The notes below the pieces were generated by a model. It searched no databases and was not told the DNA's origin. It was given only the letters and a program-made list of their open reading frames with translations. 64,000 bases of DNA, taken from positions 1-64,000 of the forward strand of contig JAWSVM010000007.1 of assembly GCA_033851915.1 (NCBI GenBank), given 5' to 3'. The stretch's first letter is position 1, and each line of letters opens with the position of its first letter. Below are positions 34,696 through 42,697 of this stretch, in pieces. The position numbers were made by a program, and so were the translations under genes. This DNA comes from UBA1672 sp033851915. GTDB lineage: Bacteria > Pseudomonadota > Alphaproteobacteria > Micavibrionales > Micavibrionaceae.

Positions 34696-35498
34696 TGATA
34701 CGCTTTCTTGCTGTTTCTGCTGTACTCCTATTTCCGTCTTTATCCTATGGCTGTGAATGCAGGGTGTCGTTTCCTGATAATGAACAGGCGCTGTTGGATG
34801 AGGCTGTCTATTATGGATATTTTGATGTGCTTGATGTTCAAATGCCGGATTGGTCTGGCGATACGCCCCGAATATTAGAGGCAACGCTTAAACCGGTGAA
34901 GCAATATGGTGAAACTCCACCTGATATTCTAAAGGTAACCAGTGATCTGTATACGAATTGCGGTAAAATTATACAAAAGGATACGCAAGAGCATCTGCTT
35001 ATTTTTAAAAATGATGGCGGGTATTATCTTGAAGGAATCTGTTCAGATTTAGCGGAAGAGACATGGGCTTCTTTTGATAACGATGTTTTGGATTATGATG
35101 CGTATTATGATTTTGCGGCCAAGTTGGATCATAAAAAACATGTTCTTTCTCTCGATAAATTTAAAGAAATGTCACAATTGGAAAATGTTGTTATTTTGGA
35201 TTTGCGTTCTAAGAAAGCATATGATGCAGGGCATATGAAGGGCGCTATGCATGTTGGTTCAGATATTACACAAGATATTTTGGAGCAAGCTATCCCTTCG
35301 AAGGGAGCTACCGTTTTAATGTATTGTACGAACTCTCTTGTTTTGACGCGGATGATTGCACTGACGGATATTGTTTTCCCTCAGATTTATGCGCTTGGTT
35401 ATCATAACGTTTACAGCCTGCAATCAGCGGCAATGGATAATGATTTTGATGATAAAAACCGTAGAGAAAAATTGAATTTTATTTATCCGGAAGAGTAA
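34695..35498 (+). CDS. Exported NTR-like plus rhodanese-like protein
   Basis: 267 residues: signal peptide ending before C20, then a mature N-terminus CEC. This opening, with C89 (NCG) and C116 (ICSD), matches bacterial NTR/TIMP-like domains. Residues about 150-245 form a rhodanese-like domain with LDLRSKKAYDAGHMKGAMHV and a putative catalytic C211 in YCTNS; the Arg usually five residues after the Cys is replaced by Val, so sulfur transfer is uncertain. Coupled to sucA by a TAATG junction. Confidence 0.65.
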   Translation: MIRFLAVSAVLLFPSLSYGCECRVSFPDNEQALLDEAVYYGYFDVLDVQMPDWSGDTPRILEATLKPVKQYGETPPDILKVTSDLYTNCGKIIQKDTQEHLLIFKNDGGYYLEGICSDLAEETWASFDNDVLDYDAYYDFAAKLDHKKHVLSLDKFKEMSQLENVVILDLRSKKAYDAGHMKGAMHVGSDITQDILEQAIPSKGATVLMYCTNSLVLTRMIALTDIVFPQIYALGYHNVYSLQSAAMDNDFDDKNRREKLNFIYPEE

Positions 35499-35525
35499 TA
35501 TTTCTTCTTATGGAGGAGGGTTATT

Positions 35526-35936
35526 CTACGCGCTTTGTACTATGTCGTCATTCAGGCAAATCTCGGCGAGTGTTTTATTGATGTGTTGTGTCATCCGCGT
35601 AAAAACAGTTTCAAGAAAATAATCTGAGGTATCTTCTCTTTCTGTTAAACGCTCAATCAGTTTTTTTGTACGTATAATTAACGCTTGTTGTCCTGCATTG
35701 GGGTTTTGGCGGAATTTTTGTGTCTGATGCTTTATGGGTTCAATTGCCCAAAGAGATAAAATGAAGTGAGCATCTTCTTCTCGGCCCCTTGTAAGAAAAG
35801 TGGTGAGATTAAAGTTAATCAGACTTAATCCGCATGTATCCATACTGGCATGAATGATTGCACTGGCGCGCATGATCTCGAAAGGCGTTTTGATGTTCGT
35901 GCCTTTAAATACGCTTGTCTTCAATTCTGTATCCAT
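35526..35936 (-). CDS. Hypothetical protein, 136 residues
   Basis: Small soluble helical protein with no recognised domain; C-terminal part ends MTQHINKTLAEICLNDDIVQSA. It lies opposite to its neighbours in the gap between the rhodanese gene and thiE. Convergent with the former. Confidence 0.6.
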   Translation of the reverse strand: MDTELKTSVFKGTNIKTPFEIMRASAIIHASMDTCGLSLINFNLTTFLTRGREEDAHFILSLWAIEPIKHQTQKFRQNPNAGQQALIIRTKKLIERLTEREDTSDYFLETVFTRMTQHINKTLAEICLNDDIVQSA

Positions 35937-36069
35937 GTTTTCTTCTTATTTATTATAGTGCTGTATCTGTGGCTGCAAACAATACAGATTCTACACTTAG
36001 AATAAAAGAAATAAATAGAACACAGCCTTTTTCTTGACTTCATGGTGTTGGCTCTGCACTGTCACTTTT

Positions 36070-36708
36070 ATGATTTATCGCAAAAATTTTGATCTCTCTA
36101 TTTATTTTATAGCCGATTCGTCTGTGTGTGCAGGACGCGCGATCGAAGATGTTGTCGTCGCGGCAGTGAAGGGTGGGGCAACGATAGTGCAGCTTCGTAA
36201 TAAGATGTGTACGCGTGATATCGTTGCTGATGAAGCGCGGCGCGTACAAAGAGTTCTAGCCGATTCGGGGGTGCCATTTATTATTAATGATCACGTTGAA
36301 TTGGCTGCTGAGATTGGTGCGGACGGTGTTCATATAGGACAAGAGGATATGAGCGCGAAAGAAGCCCGTAATATCATAGGTACGGATGCTATTCTCGGTT
36401 TAACGGCTTTTACCCGTACGCATTATGATGCATTTGACCCTGATATTATTGATTATGTTGGAACGGGGCCGTTTCACGCGACGTTGACCAAGCCTGATAA
36501 ACCGGTTTTGGGTGCGGATGGTTTTGCGCAGTTGGCGAAAAGTTCACCTGTTCCTGTCGTTGGAATTGGAGGAATTACGCCAGAGAATGCGGGCGATGTG
36601 ATTGTGGCGGGCGCGCAAGGTGTTGCGATGATGCGCGCGGTGAGTGAAGTGGCTGATCCGGAAGCGGCGGCGCGACGTTTTGTGAAAGCTGTGGAGGATG
36701 CGCGATGA
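36070..36708 (+). CDS. thiE: Thiamine-phosphate synthase
   Basis: 212 residues from ATG 36070; a TTG start at 36034 is possible but gives an unusual N-terminus. Joins HMP-PP and the thiazole phosphate. TIM-barrel landmarks: GATIVQLRNK, FIINDH, GADGVHIGQEDM, GTGPFHAT and VPVVGIGGI. Overlaps thiD by 4 bases (ATGA). First gene of a thiE-thiD-transporter-thiL operon. Confidence 0.9.
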   Translation: MIYRKNFDLSIYFIADSSVCAGRAIEDVVVAAVKGGATIVQLRNKMCTRDIVADEARRVQRVLADSGVPFIINDHVELAAEIGADGVHIGQEDMSAKEARNIIGTDAILGLTAFTRTHYDAFDPDIIDYVGTGPFHATLTKPDKPVLGADGFAQLAKSSPVPVVGIGGITPENAGDVIVAGAQGVAMMRAVSEVADPEAAARRFVKAVEDAR

Positions 36709-37520
36709 GTATAATATTAAGCCAGCAGATCCCAAATGTCTTATCAATCGCGGGGTCTGACCCATCGGGCGGCGCGGGCATTCAGGCTGATCTCAAGACA
36801 TTTGCAGCACTGGATGTTTATGGCATGGCGGTGGTGACCGCGCTGACTGCGCAAAATACGCAAGGAGTTAGTGGGGCTGTTGATGTGCCTGCGGCTTTTG
36901 TTACGGACCAATTAAATGCTGTGTTTGAAGATATCAGGGTGGATGCGCTTAAAATCGGTATGCTGGGAAACGCCGATATTGTGCATGCCGTGGCAGATGC
37001 GATTGAGAAATATCAGCCGAATAATATTGTTCTTGATCCTGTTATGGTCTCGACCAGCGGTGATGCTTTGATTTCTTCTGATGCGATAGAGGCGATGAAA
37101 ACGCGCCTTTTTCCGCTGGCGAATGTTATAACGCCCAATATTCCCGAGGCCGAAAAGTTGGCGCGGAAGGTTGTGATTGATATGGAACGCGCGGCGCAGG
37201 ACTTGTTGAATTTGAATGTAGAGGCTGTATTCTTAAAGGGGGGGCACTTAAAGGGCAGCGTTGCGCAAGATGTTCTCGCCTATGATGGTGGTACAAAAAT
37301 ATATGAAGCGCCGCGGGTAGATACGAAAAATACGCATGGAACAGGGTGTACGTTATCCTCTGCGATTGCGGCGTATTTGTCGCGTGGCTTTGCGCTTGAG
37401 GCGTCGGTTGAGGCTGCAAAAATTTATATTACGGCGGCGATTAATCATGCTGATGAGTTGGATGTTGGGCGTGGGCATGGCCCTGTGCATCATGGATACT
37501 GCAAGAGGCTGCATTCATGA
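36705..37520 (+). CDS. thiD: Hydroxymethylpyrimidine (phosphate) kinase
   Basis: 271 residues, ribokinase fold. N-terminal VLSIAGSDPSGGAGIQADLKTF, then VLDPVMVSTSG, ITPNIPEA and the catalytic THGTGCTLSSAI with Cys in the anion hole. Makes HMP diphosphate for ThiE. Overlaps both neighbours by 4 bases. Confidence 0.95.
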   Translation: MSIILSQQIPNVLSIAGSDPSGGAGIQADLKTFAALDVYGMAVVTALTAQNTQGVSGAVDVPAAFVTDQLNAVFEDIRVDALKIGMLGNADIVHAVADAIEKYQPNNIVLDPVMVSTSGDALISSDAIEAMKTRLFPLANVITPNIPEAEKLARKVVIDMERAAQDLLNLNVEAVFLKGGHLKGSVAQDVLAYDGGTKIYEAPRVDTKNTHGTGCTLSSAIAAYLSRGFALEASVEAAKIYITAAINHADELDVGRGHGPVHHGYCKRLHS

Positions 37521-38416
37521 AAGACCTTATTGTACGTAATTTTAATGTGGTTATGCTGCTGAGCGTTATCTTGGGGCTTGTTCTTCCTGGATTAGAATAT
37601 TTGCCGAAATCCTCCGCTATGATTTTGATTTCTATAGCAATATTCTTTTCTTGTTCCAATGTAACAATGGATGAGTTACGCCACACGAATGTAAAATCAT
37701 CTGTTATTTTTTACATTGTCCGGTTTCTATTTTTTCCTGTGCCGATATATTATGCCGCGCTTTATTTGGTGCCTGATTATGCGATGGGTGTCTTATTGAT
37801 TGCGTGCGCACCTGTCGGGGCATCGGCAACCTCGGTGGCGGTGTTAATGCGGGCAAACCCGTCTTTGGCTTTATCGGCAACGGTTATCACAAATGCTCTT
37901 GCGCCTTTTGTTATTCCATCTCTGATATTCTTTTTAGGGAACGATGCTATAGAAATTAATATTATTCAATTATTCATTACTTTGGGGCTGGGTATTTTCT
38001 TGCCTGCGGCATTATATTTTGGCGTTGTGCGTAAGTATGAAACGTTGAAAACCTATGTACGGCGGGAGTCTCGATTTTTTTCTACGGTGTGTATTGCGGG
38101 AATGATTGCTGTCGTTACGGCGTTGGAAAAAGATTATATATTAAATAATCTCGGCGAAGTTTTTTACATGACACTGGTTGGTAGCGTGTTATTCGCGCTT
38201 TTATATGCCGTGTCATGGGTATTTTCTTTGCGTATGGGGCTTGTTGAACGGAAGACATATATGGTGTGTTCCGGCGTTAATAACACAGGGATTAGCTCTG
38301 GTTTGGCGTTGCTCTATTTCTCACCGGTGACTGTTTTGTTCACGATTATTGCGGAAATCCCGTGGATATTGGGTGTTCTCGTGCTTAAAAAATATGCGGA
38401 TTATTGCGATGAATGA
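37517..38416 (+). CDS. BASS-family (bile acid:sodium symporter) transporter
   Basis: 299 residues, nine to ten hydrophobic helices, with GVLLIACAPVGASATSVAVL and the later CSGVNNTGISSGLA that matches the conserved transport core of this superfamily. In the thi operon, overlapping thiD and thiL, it is a candidate importer of thiamine or a pyrimidine precursor. That substrate is inferred only from context. Confidence 0.75.
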   Translation: MKDLIVRNFNVVMLLSVILGLVLPGLEYLPKSSAMILISIAIFFSCSNVTMDELRHTNVKSSVIFYIVRFLFFPVPIYYAALYLVPDYAMGVLLIACAPVGASATSVAVLMRANPSLALSATVITNALAPFVIPSLIFFLGNDAIEINIIQLFITLGLGIFLPAALYFGVVRKYETLKTYVRRESRFFSTVCIAGMIAVVTALEKDYILNNLGEVFYMTLVGSVLFALLYAVSWVFSLRMGLVERKTYMVCSGVNNTGISSGLALLYFSPVTVLFTIIAEIPWILGVLVLKKYADYCDE

Positions 38417-39377
38417 GTTCGAGATGATAGAGCGTTATTTTCTGCCTCTAACGCGTGGGCATGTGGGCACGGCGGGGTTGCGCGATGATGCTGCAGTTTT
38501 GGATATTCCTGATGGGCATGAGTTGGTTGTGACCAGTGATACGCTCAACGAGAATGTGCATTTTTTGGCGGGGGAGATGCCTGCAAATATTGCACGTAAA
38601 GCGTTGCGGGTGAATTTATCTGATTTGGCGGCAATGGGGGCGACGCCTTTGTGCTATCAGCTTAATATAGCGTTTCCGCAAAAGCCTGAAGAGGCTTGGT
38701 TGGCGGCATTTTCCAAGGCTCTGCAAGAGGATAATGAGGCTTACGATGTGTTTTGCTCCGGCGGAGATACGACATCAATTAAAGGGGGGGGCTTATCGAT
38801 TTCCATTACGGCGATGGGCGTTGTGCCAAAGGGGATGGCTGTTCGGCGTTCTGGCGCGAGGGATGGTGATTGTATCGTGCTGACGGATTATATTGGTGAT
38901 GCGTCTTTGGGGCTAAAAGTTTTGCAAGATGGGCTGGATATGCAAGGGTATGCGCATGCAGTGTCTCGATATCAGGTGCCATGTCCACGTATGAATGTTG
39001 AAGAAATCGTGCGGCAATATGCGCATGCAGCAGCAGATATTTCGGATGGTTTGCTTGCCGATTGCATGCATATTGCCAACGCATCGGGGGTGGGTGCGGA
39101 AATCGATCTCGACAAAATGGTGTTTTCAGAAGACGTACAGCGGGCTTTAGATGGAAACATAATAATGCTGGAAGATGTGCTAAAAGGGGGCGATGATTAT
39201 GAGCTGATTTTGGCCGTTTCCCCAGAAAATCTGTCAAAAATGATTTGTAAATTTAAAAAAATTGATTTAAATCCGTTAGTTATAGGTATCTTCAAAGAAT
39301 TTAACTTAGGTTTGTCTCTTTTAAATACGCGAACGTTGTGTTTCGATGGTGAGAGCCTTGGCTGGAAACACTTTTAA
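38409..39377 (+). CDS. thiL: Thiamine-monophosphate kinase
   Basis: 322 residues from ATG 38409, which overlaps the transporter stop. PurM-like fold: RDDAAVLDIPDGHELVVTSDTLNENVHF, LSDLAAMGATPL, CSGGDTTSIKGGGLSI and DISDGLLADCMHIA. Produces thiamine diphosphate, the cofactor of SucA nearby. It contains a run of eight G in the GGG segment. Confidence 0.93.
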   Translation: MNEFEMIERYFLPLTRGHVGTAGLRDDAAVLDIPDGHELVVTSDTLNENVHFLAGEMPANIARKALRVNLSDLAAMGATPLCYQLNIAFPQKPEEAWLAAFSKALQEDNEAYDVFCSGGDTTSIKGGGLSISITAMGVVPKGMAVRRSGARDGDCIVLTDYIGDASLGLKVLQDGLDMQGYAHAVSRYQVPCPRMNVEEIVRQYAHAAADISDGLLADCMHIANASGVGAEIDLDKMVFSEDVQRALDGNIIMLEDVLKGGDDYELILAVSPENLSKMICKFKKIDLNPLVIGIFKEFNLGLSLLNTRTLCFDGESLGWKHF

Positions 39378-39577
39378 TGACTGTTTTAGTTGCTGTACGT
39401 GCATTTTGGTTTTTTGCCTTTGCGGCTCCGATTTTTACATATTATTTTAGCGTGATTTATAGGCGATGTTTTGCGTATTTCTCATTGCGCTGGCTCGCGT
39501 CTTTGCTTACATTAAGGGGGATAAAAAATTCTATAATATGTATAGAAAATTCAGGTACATATTTTCAGGCTACTTAA
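39377..39577 (+). CDS. Doubtful small hydrophobic ORF after thiL
   Basis: 66 residues starting on the thiL stop (TAATG), hydrophobic and aromatic in its first 40 residues. The coupling supports translation, but composition and the absence of any known family do not. The same stretch contains TATAAT at 39532-39537, a possible -10 for sucB, so it may be only leader DNA. Confidence 0.25.
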   Translation: MTVLVAVRAFWFFAFAAPIFTYYFSVIYRRCFAYFSLRWLASLLTLRGIKNSIICIENSGTYFQAT

Positions 39578-39598
39578 TAATTGAAAGAAAGCATCATT

Positions 39599-40813
39599 AT
39601 GACTCAAATCGTTGTTCCCACACTTGGTGAATCCGTTGCAGAAGCGACTGTCGCGCAATGGCTGAAAAAAGAAGGCGAAGCCGTAAAAGCGGATGAGCCG
39701 ATTGTAGAGCTGGAAACCGATAAGGTGACATTGGAAGTGAACGCACCGATGGATGGCGTGATTGTGAGTATTTCTGTTGCTGAAGGTGAAACTGTTGAAG
39801 TTGGCGTTGTCCTTGGTGAATTGAAGGCTGGAGCCGTTGCGAATGACGCTGTGTCTGCTGCGAAGAAAGAAGATAAAGCGCCTGCGAAGGCTGCTGCTGC
39901 CCCTGCTGTGGAGAAAGCGGCCAGCACATCGGCTGATCCAAAAACATCTCCTGCGGTGCGTAAAATGATTAACGATAATAATCTGGATGCGACGGCAATT
40001 CCTGCGAGTGGTAAAGATGGACGTATTACGAAGGAAGATGTTCAAAAGGCACTTGCTTCCGGTGGTGCGGCTTCTGCTCCTGCGACATCAGCTGCTCCTG
40101 CTGCGACAGGTCCACGTGAAGAGCGTGTTAAAATGTCGAAATTGCGTAAGGTTATTGCGCGTCGTTTGAAAGAGGCACAGAACACGGCGGCGATGCTAAC
40201 GACATTTAATGAAGTTGATATGGGCCCAGTAATGGCGCTGCGTGGTGAATATAAGGAAATATTCGAAAAACGTCACGGTGTTAAGCTTGGCTTTATGTCA
40301 TTCTTTATTAAAGCCGCTGTTCAGGCATTGAAAGAATTCCCTGCGATTAATGCGGAAATTGATGGCGACGATATTATTTACAAGAACTATTATAATATTG
40401 GCGTTGCGGTTTCTACGCCGCAAGGTCTTGTTGTTCCTGTTATCCGTGATTGTGATCAGTTGAGCATGGCAGAAATCGAAGCCAAAATCGTTGGCTTTGG
40501 TAAAGCGGCGCGTGATGGAAAATTGACGATGGATGATATGACAGGTGGCACATATACGATCACCAATGGCGGTGTGTTTGGTTCGCTTATGTCCACACCG
40601 ATTTTGAATGCACCGCAGTCCGGTATTCTTGGTATGCACACAATCCAGAAACGCCCGGTGGTGATGAAGGATGGTTCAATCGAGGCACGTCCAATGATGT
40701 ATTTGGCGCAGTCTTATGATCATCGCATTGTTGATGGTCGCGAAGCGGTTAGCTCTCTCGTGCGGATGAAACAAGCCCTTGAGGATCCACAAAGATTGCT
40801 TCTTGATGTTTAA
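39599..40813 (+). CDS. sucB: 2-oxoglutarate dehydrogenase E2 (dihydrolipoamide succinyltransferase)
   Basis: 404 residues from ATG 39599. Lipoyl domain with lipoylated K42 in ETDKVTLEV, Ala/Pro linker, peripheral-subunit-binding domain about 116-152, and catalytic acyltransferase ending in DHRIVDG (H375, D379). Transfers succinyl to CoA. It follows the thi genes and has its own terminator. Confidence 0.96.
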   Translation: MTQIVVPTLGESVAEATVAQWLKKEGEAVKADEPIVELETDKVTLEVNAPMDGVIVSISVAEGETVEVGVVLGELKAGAVANDAVSAAKKEDKAPAKAAAAPAVEKAASTSADPKTSPAVRKMINDNNLDATAIPASGKDGRITKEDVQKALASGGAASAPATSAAPAATGPREERVKMSKLRKVIARRLKEAQNTAAMLTTFNEVDMGPVMALRGEYKEIFEKRHGVKLGFMSFFIKAAVQALKEFPAINAEIDGDDIIYKNYYNIGVAVSTPQGLVVPVIRDCDQLSMAEIEAKIVGFGKAARDGKLTMDDMTGGTYTITNGGVFGSLMSTPILNAPQSGILGMHTIQKRPVVMKDGSIEARPMMYLAQSYDHRIVDGREAVSSLVRMKQALEDPQRLLLDV

Positions 40814-40840
40814 GTCGGGTTAGGCTTAGAGATGAAAATC

Positions 40841-40873
40841 AAAAACCCCGTCCAGTTGTGGCGGGGTTTTATT
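40841..40873 (+). terminator. Intrinsic terminator of sucB
   Basis: AAAACCCCG (40842-40850) pairs with CGGGGTTTT (40862-40870), 11-base loop, followed by a short T-rich tail. The A-rich left arm could let it work in both directions. Confidence 0.85.
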
Positions 40874-40891
40874 TTGAGATGTAGGTATTAT

Positions 40892-41521
40892 CTAATTTTC
40901 AATAGATTTTTGTAAAGATTCAATACGTTGTTTTGTCATATCGTATAGGCATATTTTGTATTTATACTCTGATAATAAAGGAGTATGAGGGGTTATGAAA
41001 TGCTCTTTTAGCCTATTACATTCCAATTTGCGGTATTGCTCAAAAATTGCCGTCGTTTCGATGTGCATTTCGATGCGTTCATTTTTCTTTGCTGTATAAC
41101 GAATTATATCAGATTCTACTCTTTTTTCTCTTAATAAATTGTTTTGTATTACTTGTTTTTTTAGTGCTTCTTCCAGAATATTGTTCCCCCCCCCTCTGCT
41201 GTAGGCAGGTTTGGGCTTTGAATCGTTAGGTGAGTTGAGGTTTTTGCCGCTAGGTGACTTAAAAGATAACCCAGGTTTTGTTTCTGTTGTTTTTTGTTCT
41301 CTTAAGTGCTTTGGAATGACGTATTGCTTTTCCTGGATAATATCCATTAATTCCCTTTCAATTGTTTTCCTAACGCTCTCGATTTCTACATTTGCAATAG
41401 TAAGGCATACTGAAATTTGACCGTCTGATTTTGAATCTGCAAAGCATTCATTGATTGGGTTTTGTGCTTGAGCATTGTTGGAGACAATAATTAAGCTGAA
41501 TAAGAATAATATACGTAGCAT
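40892..41521 (-). CDS. Exported protein resembling lysozyme inhibitor LprI/DUF1311
   Basis: 209 residues with a signal peptide (cleavage after AQA). Mature N-terminus NECFADSKSDGQISVC and a C-terminal ECNRLKEHF...YKYKICLYDMTKQRIESL recall the paired Cys pattern of DUF1311/LprI, but a long Lys/Ser/Pro-rich insert (about 70-130) separates them. The insert contains an uninterrupted G9 tract on the coding strand (41186-41194), encoding Gly-Gly-Gly. Assignment moderate. Confidence 0.5.
   Translation of the reverse strand: MLRILFLFSLIIVSNNAQAQNPINECFADSKSDGQISVCLTIANVEIESVRKTIERELMDIIQEKQYVIPKHLREQKTTETKPGLSFKSPSGKNLNSPNDSKPKPAYSRGGGNNILEEALKKQVIQNNLLREKRVESDIIRYTAKKNERIEMHIETTAIFEQYRKLECNRLKEHFITPHTPLLSEYKYKICLYDMTKQRIESLQKSIEN
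41186..41194 (-). repeat. Homopolymer tract of nine G (coding strand) inside a gene
   Basis: Nine consecutive C on the plus strand, which is G on the coding strand of the exported DUF1311-like protein. Slippage by one base would shift its frame after about residue 112. Confidence 0.75.
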
Positions 41522-41573
41522 CGCGAACCTTTTTATAAGCCTAGTATTGATTGACAGTTATTATAAACAATTA

Positions 41574-42524
41574 TTATTTTAAATCTATGATTTTATGTAT
41601 ATCCAGTTGTTCTAAAGCCTTTAAACCCCAGTCATCACGGCACTTATCACGATCACCTATATGCAAAGATGTATAACCCGCACCGATCATGTTCACAAAT
41701 TCGCGTGATGTCGGGGTTTGGCTGGAATAGAGGTAATCTTTATCAATTTTTAGTCCATAACGCGCGCAGGTTAAAAGCAGGCGATTAAGAGGTTGCAACA
41801 TTGGCTCGTATTTATTTTGAAGGCTGGATATATCATCGGCTTGTTCTTGTAATAAGCCGACCGAGCGTTGCGGTTGTGCCAGCAGGAAATTATATTGCCC
41901 TAAGGCGCTCTTTGCATAGCACGCGGCGAAAGATGTATCGATTATTTGCTTCTCTATCATATTCATAAAGGTGGCCTGATTGATGTCGCTATGCTGCAGA
42001 GGAATATGCCGTATAGGACGATGGATTTGCAGTAAGCTGTTGGGCGCGGGGGTGATTATTTGCGTGATGGTTCTTGCTTCACTATTTATCTCATAAACCG
42101 AAATACCTGCATTTTGAAGAATAGGCGTGGAGACATCATCAAAATAAGGCTTCATTTTTTGTCCTAATGGCGTGTCGTGCGTGTGCGCATCTGTGTAAAT
42201 GTTTTTGATGCGCGCTTCGGCCATGACTTTTGCGCAATTCGGGCAGGGTAGGTCGGTGACGTAAATCGTGGCATTTTCGGTTGCAGGGGCGGCGCAAATT
42301 GCGGCGACTTCTGCATGTACGGTTGTACTGGCATTGCCTAGTTTCTTATCTTTTCCAATATGTTTTTCCAGCAAAACAGGCCAAAAGTTTGATTTTGAGA
42401 TTTTGTAATGTTCGGTATTGCGATCGGTGCCACAAATTAATGCACCGACTTTGTGCGTCGGGTGCATGCTCTGCTGCTCTGCATCGCGGGCTAATGCCAT
42501 ATATTTAAAATGATCTATGCTCAT
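41574..42524 (-). CDS. dCMP/cytidine deaminase-like protein with extra C-terminal domain
   Basis: 316 residues. The first 140 residues are a zinc-dependent deaminase: HAEVAA (H70, E72) and PCPNC (C94, C97) bind zinc and activate water. The last 170 residues are unmatched, helical, and end WGLKALEQLDIHKIIDL. Ordinary dCMP deaminases are about 150 residues. The enzyme's substrate may be dCMP or another nucleotide. Confidence 0.75.
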   Translation of the reverse strand: MSIDHFKYMALARDAEQQSMHPTHKVGALICGTDRNTEHYKISKSNFWPVLLEKHIGKDKKLGNASTTVHAEVAAICAAPATENATIYVTDLPCPNCAKVMAEARIKNIYTDAHTHDTPLGQKMKPYFDDVSTPILQNAGISVYEINSEARTITQIITPAPNSLLQIHRPIRHIPLQHSDINQATFMNMIEKQIIDTSFAACYAKSALGQYNFLLAQPQRSVGLLQEQADDISSLQNKYEPMLQPLNRLLLTCARYGLKIDKDYLYSSQTPTSREFVNMIGAGYTSLHIGDRDKCRDDWGLKALEQLDIHKIIDLK

Positions 42525-42697
42525 AAGTTTAGATTGTATCTCGTATTTTGCTTTTGCCAGTATACTAAATCAGCGTTAATCCACCGTTAAAATATACGCT
42601 CACTTTAAATGGCAAGGGGTTTTCATTTCGCCTTGCATGCTTTATAAATCACAACACTATGTTCTTTATTCCTAATATCTAAGACAAGGCAGAAAAT

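Noticed and set aside
34219..34884. 221-codon minus-strand frame across the sucA end
   Set aside because: Shadow of sucA and the NTR-rhodanese gene; no plausible product.
38783..38790. G8 run in thiL considered as a phase-variation tract
   Set aside because: It encodes the conserved GGG of ThiL (CSGGDTTSIKGGGLSI), so the run is explained by the required glycines.
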